Source: Chryseobacterium contaminans
GTDB lineage: Bacteria; Bacteroidota; Bacteroidia; Flavobacteriales; Weeksellaceae
DNA length: 39,433 bases
Assembly (NCBI RefSeq): GCF_001684955.1
Contig: NZ_MAYF01000157.1
Location: 1 to 39,433 of the forward strand
Direction: 5' to 3'
The translations under genes were made by a program, and so were the position numbers. Positions 34,482-39,433 of the stretch are shown in pieces (positions within the stretch are counted from its first letter, which is position 1; each line of letters opens with the position of its first letter). Under the pieces are notes generated by a model. That model did no database searches. It had not been told where the DNA came from and saw nothing but the letters and a program-made list of their open reading frames with translations.

Positions 34482-36257
34482 CTAATAAGCTCCTTTTTCA
34501 ATATAGTGAGCAGCTACTTTTTCAGTTAATGCTACTACATTCGGGTGGTTCGTATACTTAGTGAATCTTCTTAATCCTGAAAGCATCATTCTTTGCTCAT
34601 CTCCTTCAGCGAAAGAAATAATTCCTTCTTTAGCTGCTACAATGATCTTCTCAACCGCTTTATAAAGATTTAATTGAGCCATAGCTGCTTCCACAGAATC
34701 AGGAGAGAAATGTTTCTCAGCTCTTAATACAGCAGATTCTGCCATATAGATCTGGTTAAGGATTTCAGAAGCATTCAATAATAAATGTTGTTGCTTTTCA
34801 ATATCCATCATATATTTCTGAAGTGCAGCCCCTGAAACCATAAGGAATACTTTCTTAAGGTTAGCGATAATTGCTTTCTCTTCACTCATGAACGCTGAAT
34901 AATCAGGAACTTCAAATGAAGGAATACCCATCAATTCTTTGCTGATTGCCATAGCAGGAGATAAAAGGTCTAGCTCACCTTTCATTGCTCTCTTAATAAG
35001 CATTCCTACCGCTAATAATCTGTTGATTTCGTTAGTTCCCTCATAGATTCTTGAAATTCTTGAATCTCTCCAAGCTGCTTCCATTGGAGTATCTTCAGAG
35101 AATCCCATACCTCCGTATACCTGGATTCCTTCATCAGCAGTGTGCTGTGCAAGATCAGAAACGAATACTTTAAGAATTGAACATTCTACAGCGAATTCCT
35201 CAACACCTTTAAGCTCTGCTGCCTGGTGATCCATTCCACCTGCAACCAATTCATCAATTTTATCCTGAACATTTTTTGCCGCTCTGTAAGAACCAGCCTC
35301 ACTTACGAAAACTCCGGTTGCCATTTCAGCAAGCTTCTTTCTGATCGCTCCGAAAGTAGAGATAGAAACGCCAAACTGCTTTCTTTCGTTAGAATATTGG
35401 ATAGAGTGGTTTAAGATTCTTCTCTGAGCATCTAAACAAGCCGCCGCTAATTTGATACGACCTACGTTCAATGCATTTAAAGCGATTTTGAAACCATTGT
35501 TTCTTTCTCCTAAAAGGTTCTCAACGGGAACTTTCATATCATTGAAGAAAACCTGACGGGTAGAAGAGGCACGAATACCTAATTTGTGCTCCTCTTCACC
35601 GAAAGTTAAACTTTCAGGGTTTTCCAGTTCAGAACGGTTGATGACGAAACCTGTGATGTTTTTATCATCATCAATTTTAGCGAATAAAGTGAAAGTATCT
35701 GCAAATCCTGCATTAGAGATCCACATTTTCTGTCCATTGATGATATAGTGTTTTCCATCTTCAGAAAGTTTAGCTCTAGTTTTTCCAGAGTTTGCATCAG
35801 AACCTGCATCCGGCTCAGTTAAGCAGTAAGCTCCGAATTTTGTTCCAGTTGCTAAATCCGGAAGGTATTTTTTCTTTTGCTCTTCAGTTCCGTAAAGAAC
35901 GATTGGAAGCGTTCCGATTCCGGTGTGTGCTCCATAAGCTGTAGCCAATGAACCTGTAGTTCCCGAAAGGTAATCACAAGCTAACATCGTAGTTACAAAG
36001 CCCATTCCAAGACCTCCGTACTCTTCTGGAACGGCAATACCAAGCATTCCCATTTCACCAAGTTTACGCATTGTTTCTTCAGTAAATGCATAATCTTTCT
36101 TTTCGAAACGCTCTCTTTGAGGCACAACTTCTCTATCTATAAACTCCTTCGCAGAATCACGAAGCATTTTTTGTTCTTCATTCAGTTCTTCAATGCTGAA
36201 AATTTCGTTTGCAGGAATTTCCTTGATCAGGAATTCACCTCCTTTTAATGTAGCCAT
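34482..36257 (-). CDS. acyl-CoA dehydrogenase
   Basis: The FAD enzyme that introduces the trans-2 double bond into acyl-CoA, the first step of beta-oxidation. Its 591 residues show the N-terminal helical domain (LRDSAKEFIDREVVPQRERF), the middle beta domain with CLTEPDAGSDANSGKT and MWISNAGFADTFTLFAK, and the C-terminal FAD-contact RIYEGTNEINR, whose Glu is the likely catalytic base. An extra 170-residue helical tail (from about 420) makes it longer than short-chain enzymes, as in other Bacteroidota long-chain forms. It is the last gene of a minus-strand operon with thiolase and the bifunctional hydratase/dehydrogenase. A 253-bp gap with a repeat element separates it from thiolase. Confidence 0.93.
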   Translation of the reverse strand: MATLKGGEFLIKEIPANEIFSIEELNEEQKMLRDSAKEFIDREVVPQRERFEKKDYAFTEETMRKLGEMGMLGIAVPEEYGGLGMGFVTTMLACDYLSGTTGSLATAYGAHTGIGTLPIVLYGTEEQKKKYLPDLATGTKFGAYCLTEPDAGSDANSGKTRAKLSEDGKHYIINGQKMWISNAGFADTFTLFAKIDDDKNITGFVINRSELENPESLTFGEEEHKLGIRASSTRQVFFNDMKVPVENLLGERNNGFKIALNALNVGRIKLAAACLDAQRRILNHSIQYSNERKQFGVSISTFGAIRKKLAEMATGVFVSEAGSYRAAKNVQDKIDELVAGGMDHQAAELKGVEEFAVECSILKVFVSDLAQHTADEGIQVYGGMGFSEDTPMEAAWRDSRISRIYEGTNEINRLLAVGMLIKRAMKGELDLLSPAMAISKELMGIPSFEVPDYSAFMSEEKAIIANLKKVFLMVSGAALQKYMMDIEKQQHLLLNASEILNQIYMAESAVLRAEKHFSPDSVEAAMAQLNLYKAVEKIIVAAKEGIISFAEGDEQRMMLSGLRRFTKYTNHPNVVALTEKVAAHYIEKGAY

Positions 36258-36294
36258 ATATTATTTTGTTTTTTTATTTTTTTTGAGACTTTTT

Positions 36295-36502
36295 AGATAA
36301 TAGACGGATAGATGATAGACTTTTAATGCTATCTATTTTCCTTCCTGTCTATTATTTCTTCGTCTATTGTCTTATTAATCTTTATTCAAAGTATTCTGAA
36401 ATACATTGTCGCTTTTTGAAATTCTTCAATTTTAATTTAAAAGATCTCACATTTTTCATCAGATAAATGTCTTTAAGTCTATTATCTATCCGTCTATTAT
36501 CT
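36295..36502. repeat. short inverted-repeat element between thiolase and acyl-CoA dehydrogenase
   Basis: A 28-nt unit at 36295-36322 occurs again in inverted orientation at 36475-36502 with 27 of 28 positions identical. The core is ATAATAGACGGATAGAT. A more diverged copy in the same orientation as the right unit lies at about 36347-36373 (core TTCGTCTATTGTCT). Between them is AT-rich, non-coding DNA. The arrangement resembles a small non-autonomous element. Confidence 0.6.
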
Positions 36503-36510
36503 CGTGGTCT

Positions 36511-37689
36511 TTAAAGTAACTCAAAAATCGAAGCTGCTCCTTGTCCTGTTCCCACACACATAGAAACCATACCATACTTGTTTCCGCGTCTTCTCATTTC
36601 GTCAAGAAGCTGAACGGTTAGTTTAGTTCCTGTACATCCCAGTGGGTGACCAAGTGCAATTGCTCCTCCGTTTACGTTTAAGATATCTGGATTTAAGCCT
36701 AATTCTTTTTTGATAGCCACGGATTGTGATGCAAATGCTTCGTTTAGCTCGATCAAGTCAATATCTTTTAATTCTAAACCTGCTTGTTTAAGAGCTTTTG
36801 GAATCGCATATATTGGTCCCATACCCATTATTCTTGGCTCAAGACCTGCAGCAGCATAGGCTACCAATCTTGCTTCTGGTTCAAGACCTAGTTCTTTTAC
36901 CATTTCTTCGCTCATTACCATTACGAAAGCAGCTCCGTCACTCATTTGAGAAGAGTTTCCGGCAGTTACGCTTCCTCCGTTAGCAAAAACTGGTCTAAGT
37001 TTAGCTAAACCAGCTAATGAAGTATCTGCTCTTGGCCCTTCATCCACAGAGAAATCAAATTTTTTAGTCTGAAGTTTTTGATTTTCATCTAAGAAGTTAT
37101 ATTCTACAGGAATCGGAACAATCTGGTTGGCAAATTTACCTTCCTGATTTGCTTTTAAAGCTTTCATGTGCGATTCAAAGGCAAACTGATCCTGTTCTTC
37201 TCTGGTAATATTGTATTGTTTTGCCACTTCTTCAGCAGTGTAGCCCATTCCCCAGTAGTAATCAGGGTTTGTTTTTGCGATATCAGTTTCAGGAACCGGC
37301 TTGTAACCTCCCATTGGGATATAAGACATAGATTCTGTACCTCCTGCAATGATACAATCAGCCATTCCTGCCTGGATTTTTGCAGAAGCAATAGCAATTG
37401 CTTCACTTCCTGATGCACAGTATCTGTTTACCGTTACTCCAGGAACTTTATCTGTATTTAAACCCATTAAGGAAATCAAACGGGCTACGTTTAATCCTTG
37501 CTCTGCCTCAGGCATTGCATTTCCTACAATAAGGTCATCAATTCTGTTTTTATCTAATTGTGGAAGCTCAGCCATTAATTTTTCAATAACCGTAGCTGCC
37601 ATGACGTCAGGACGTGTAAAGCGTAAGGAACCTTTTGGTGCTTTTCCTACTGCTGATCTGAATCCTTTTACGATGTATGCTGTTTTCAT
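36511..37689 (-). CDS. acetyl-CoA C-acyltransferase (3-ketoacyl-CoA thiolase)
   Basis: The last step of beta-oxidation: thiolytic cleavage of 3-ketoacyl-CoA to acetyl-CoA and a shortened acyl-CoA. The 392 residues fit the thiolase family. The nucleophile Cys lies in VNRYCASGSEAIAIA (about residue 91), a catalytic His in NGGAIALGHPLGCTG (about 348), and the second Cys in CVGTGQGAA (about 378). The start MKTAYIVKGFRSAVGKAPKG is the normal N-terminus. The gene is downstream of the bifunctional hydratase/dehydrogenase gene but separated from it by an inserted RAYT-like transposase, and is followed by acyl-CoA dehydrogenase in the same orientation. Confidence 0.94.
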   Translation of the reverse strand: MKTAYIVKGFRSAVGKAPKGSLRFTRPDVMAATVIEKLMAELPQLDKNRIDDLIVGNAMPEAEQGLNVARLISLMGLNTDKVPGVTVNRYCASGSEAIAIASAKIQAGMADCIIAGGTESMSYIPMGGYKPVPETDIAKTNPDYYWGMGYTAEEVAKQYNITREEQDQFAFESHMKALKANQEGKFANQIVPIPVEYNFLDENQKLQTKKFDFSVDEGPRADTSLAGLAKLRPVFANGGSVTAGNSSQMSDGAAFVMVMSEEMVKELGLEPEARLVAYAAAGLEPRIMGMGPIYAIPKALKQAGLELKDIDLIELNEAFASQSVAIKKELGLNPDILNVNGGAIALGHPLGCTGTKLTVQLLDEMRRRGNKYGMVSMCVGTGQGAASIFELL

Positions 37690-37772
37690 TTTTTTGTTTA
37701 ATTAAATTGTTTTTGAAAGATTTTTGCCTCATAGAGGTAAACTGTTCATAGATCTATTGTTTTGCAATTTGT

Positions 37773-37799
37773 GAAGCTCCGTAGGAGCGACCTGTTAAT
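37773..37799 (+). repeat. REP-like palindromic repeat, left copy
   Basis: A 27-nt unit with the internal palindrome GCTCCgtaGGAGC. It matches the right copy (38333-38359) in inverted orientation at 25 of 27 positions and overlaps the transposase stop codon. Confidence 0.75.
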
Positions 37800-38259
37800 C
37801 TTCAATCCATTCAAATAAATATTTTGAATCATATTCAATTTCAAATTTTGACATAAAATCCAGATATTCTTCTCTAAAAGTTTTCTTTTTGTGATGTTCT
37901 TCCTGATTTAAAATATATTTTACAACCGAATCAACACTACTTTTAGAATAAGAAAAAGCTCCGTATCCTTCCTGCCAATTGAATTTTCCCTTGATCCATC
38001 CTTTTTCATTGATGAATTTTGAAGATCCTGCTTTAATATCCCTCACTAAATCTGAAACTGACAATGTCGGATTCATGCTTACAAGGATATGAACGTGGTC
38101 TGGCATTGCAAAAACTGCGAATAATTTTTGATTTCTGTTAGAGACTATACCTGTAATCAATTTATGCAATTCTTCTCTGTTTTCTTTGGTAATAAGATTT
38201 TGTCTTCCTTTTACTGCAAAAACAATTTGAATATAAATCTGTGTATAGGTATTGGCCAT
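37795..38259 (-). CDS. IS200-like Y1 transposase, RAYT type
   Basis: A single-domain HUH endonuclease of 154 residues from the ATG at 38259 (MANTYTQIYIQIVFAVKGRQ, the normal N-terminal strand of Y1 transposases). The metal-binding HUH motif is in MPDHVHILVSM. A Tyr in the helix after GYGAFSYSKSSVDSV is the candidate nucleophile, and the last part (YILNQEEHHKKKTFREEYL) is typical of REP-associated tyrosine transposases. Such enzymes nick single-stranded DNA at palindromic repeats. REP-like palindromes flank the gene: one overlapping its stop and two upstream of its start. It sits between two beta-oxidation genes in the same orientation and appears intact. The longer frame start at 38310 would run through a repeat and is rejected. 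Confidence 0.85.
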   Translation of the reverse strand: MANTYTQIYIQIVFAVKGRQNLITKENREELHKLITGIVSNRNQKLFAVFAMPDHVHILVSMNPTLSVSDLVRDIKAGSSKFINEKGWIKGKFNWQEGYGAFSYSKSSVDSVVKYILNQEEHHKKKTFREEYLDFMSKFEIEYDSKYLFEWIED

Positions 38260-38278
38260 AAAACTAACATGATCGTTT

Positions 38279-38307
38279 ATTATCAGGTCGCCTCTACAAG
38301 GCTCTGC
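38279..38307 (-). repeat. diverged REP-like repeat upstream of the transposase start
   Basis: This stretch aligns with the right copy (38333-38359) in the same orientation, with the matching core ATTAtCAGGTCGC and a degraded palindrome. It lies 20 bp before the transposase ATG. Confidence 0.5.
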
Positions 38308-38332
38308 CATTTCTAAAAATTATTCGTTGTCT

Positions 38333-38359
38333 ATTAACAGTTCGCTCCTACGGAGCTCC
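38333..38359 (-). repeat. REP-like palindromic repeat, right copy
   Basis: The 27-nt unit (palindrome GCTCCtacGGAGC) is inverted relative to the left copy, with 25 of 27 identical positions. It ends 3 bp before the stop codon of the bifunctional beta-oxidation gene. Confidence 0.75.
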
Positions 38360-38362
38360 CTA

Positions 38363-39433
38363 TTAGTTTCTCAATGGCTTCCCATTTTGTAACATATACT
38401 GAATTCTTTCTAAAGTTTTTCTTTCGCCACAAAGCTGAAGGAATGTTTCTCTTTCAAGGTTCAATAAATACTGCTCAGTAACAACTGTTGGCTCAGATAA
38501 GTTTCCGCCTACCATTACGTTGGCTAGCTTGTCTGCAATCTTCTTATCGTGTTCGGAGATGTATTTTCCTGTTAACATCTGGTCTGTTCCTACGTAGAAC
38601 ATTCCTAATGCATCTTTACCAAGAACTTTCACTTTCTGCTCAATTGGCTGAGTATAACCTTGTTCTGCCAATAGTTTTGCAACTTTTTTAGCTTCTGCGA
38701 TCTGTCTGTTTTTGCTTACAGAAACAATATCTTTTCCTTTTTCAAGGATTCCCATATCGTAAGCTTCATAAGCTGATGTAGCTACTTTACCCATTGCGAT
38801 GTTCATGAAGGCATCACGAAGTCTGTTGTTTTTAACATCATCGCTGTGGAATTCTCTGGAAGTTCTTAAAGCAAGTTCTTTAGTACCACCACCACCAGGG
38901 ATTACACCCACTCCGGTTTCAACCAATCCAATGTAAGTTTCTGCTGCGGCAACCACTCTGTCTGCGTGCATAGTCATTTCACATCCACCACCTAAAGTCA
39001 TTCCGTGAGGAGCAACTACTACAGGAATAGAAGAGTAGCGTACTCTCATCATTGATTTCTGGAAGTAAGCAATCGCCATATTCAAATCATCCCAGTCTTG
39101 CTCAATAGCCATCATAAGGATCATAGCAAGGTTAGCTCCTACTGAGAAGTTTGCGCCTTGGTTTCCTACCACTAATCCATCGTATTCTTTTTCTGCTAAA
39201 TCAATAGCTCTGTTTAATCCATCTAAAACTTCGCCTCCTAGAGAGTTCATTTTGGAACGGATCTCGAAGTTGATGATACCATCACCTAAATCAAGAATGG
39301 CAGAACCTGAATTGCTCCAAAGGGTTTTATTTTTTCTGATATTGTCAAGGATAATGAAGGCATCCTGTCCAGGGATTTTGTTGTATTCTCCTGAGTTTTT
39401 ATCAACATAAATACTTTGTCCTTCATCGTTAAC
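38363..39433 (-). CDS. 3-hydroxyacyl-CoA dehydrogenase / enoyl-CoA hydratase, 5' part outside window
   Basis: The visible 356 residues are the C-terminal enoyl-CoA hydratase (crotonase) half of the bifunctional beta-oxidation enzyme. The frame is open through the right edge (VNDEGQSIYVDKNSGEYNKI is its first part), so the Met at 39250 is internal. Crotonase elements are GNQGANFSVGANLAM (first oxyanion segment), HGMTLGGGCEMTMHADRVVA (second) and ETGVGVIPGGGGTKEL with the catalytic Glu region. In Bacteroidota this type has the NAD-binding dehydrogenase domain first and the hydratase last, so the dehydrogenase lies beyond the window. It is the promoter-proximal visible gene of the operon with thiolase and acyl-CoA dehydrogenase. 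Confidence 0.9.
   Translation of the reverse strand, partial: VNDEGQSIYVDKNSGEYNKIPGQDAFIILDNIRKNKTLWSNSGSAILDLGDGIINFEIRSKMNSLGGEVLDGLNRAIDLAEKEYDGLVVGNQGANFSVGANLAMILMMAIEQDWDDLNMAIAYFQKSMMRVRYSSIPVVVAPHGMTLGGGCEMTMHADRVVAAAETYIGLVETGVGVIPGGGGTKELALRTSREFHSDDVKNNRLRDAFMNIAMGKVATSAYEAYDMGILEKGKDIVSVSKNRQIAEAKKVAKLLAEQGYTQPIEQKVKVLGKDALGMFYVGTDQMLTGKYISEHDKKIADKLANVMVGGNLSEPTVVTEQYLLNLERETFLQLCGERKTLERIQYMLQNGKPLRN

Noticed and set aside
1..39433. CRISPR array, rRNA operon or integrated phage
   Set aside because: I found no regular short repeats with spacers, no rRNA-like sequence and no phage structural or integrase genes. The phage-fibre-like repeats at 21-23 kb are on secreted proteins with signal peptides.

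Overview
The window looks like chromosomal DNA of a Flavobacteriia member, most probably Chryseobacterium or a close Weeksellaceae relative. The DNA is AT-rich. Promoters match the Bacteroidota form (TTTG, about 20 nt, TAnnTTTG). Start codons follow A-rich stretches rather than strong Shine-Dalgarno sites. There is a type IX secretion (T9SS) C-terminal sorting domain, and the genes are Bacteroidota-type throughout (DUF2490, DUF1508, membrane-bound TPR-LuxR regulator). The genus is inferred from the style of the proteins; no search was run.

Layout. 1-3318: SWIM/SNF2 helicase running off the left edge. 3.5-12.9 kb: single-gene accessory region with a T9SS cargo protein, lipoproteins, a divergent AraC regulator/MFS transporter pair with a repeated operator-like motif, a beta-lactamase-fold hydrolase, and at least two genes that have lost their 5' ends. 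13.0-14.6 kb: aspartate kinase behind a leader peptide, antiterminator and terminator that read as a lysine-type attenuator. 14.8-19.4 kb: unusual plus-strand group of an orphan SdhB-like iron-sulfur protein, an extended SDR and two tandem cyanophycinase-family (S51) proteins, the first lacking all catalytic residues; decayed minus-strand gene remnants lie on both sides. 19.4-23.0 kb: membrane-anchored TPR/LuxR-type regulator and two tandem secreted paralogues. 23.2-23.6 kb: tRNA-Arg(CCT), terminators and a cluster of three DnaA boxes that could be a replication origin. 23.6-34.4 kb: housekeeping and envelope genes (alpha/beta hydrolase, NAD(P)-binding protein, uvrA, TonB-dependent receptor, DUF2490 protein, M48 protease with an HD hydrolase, DUF1508 protein). 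34.4-39.4 kb: minus-strand fatty-acid beta-oxidation operon (bifunctional hydroxyacyl-CoA dehydrogenase/enoyl-CoA hydratase, thiolase, acyl-CoA dehydrogenase), interrupted by a RAYT-like transposase with REP-like repeats and by a short inverted-repeat element.

The best candidates for something undescribed are the lysC attenuator, the S51 enzyme/pseudoenzyme pair with its orphan SdhB and SDR, and the DnaA-box cluster. Several start codons were moved downstream because a promoter or terminator lies inside the longest open frame.
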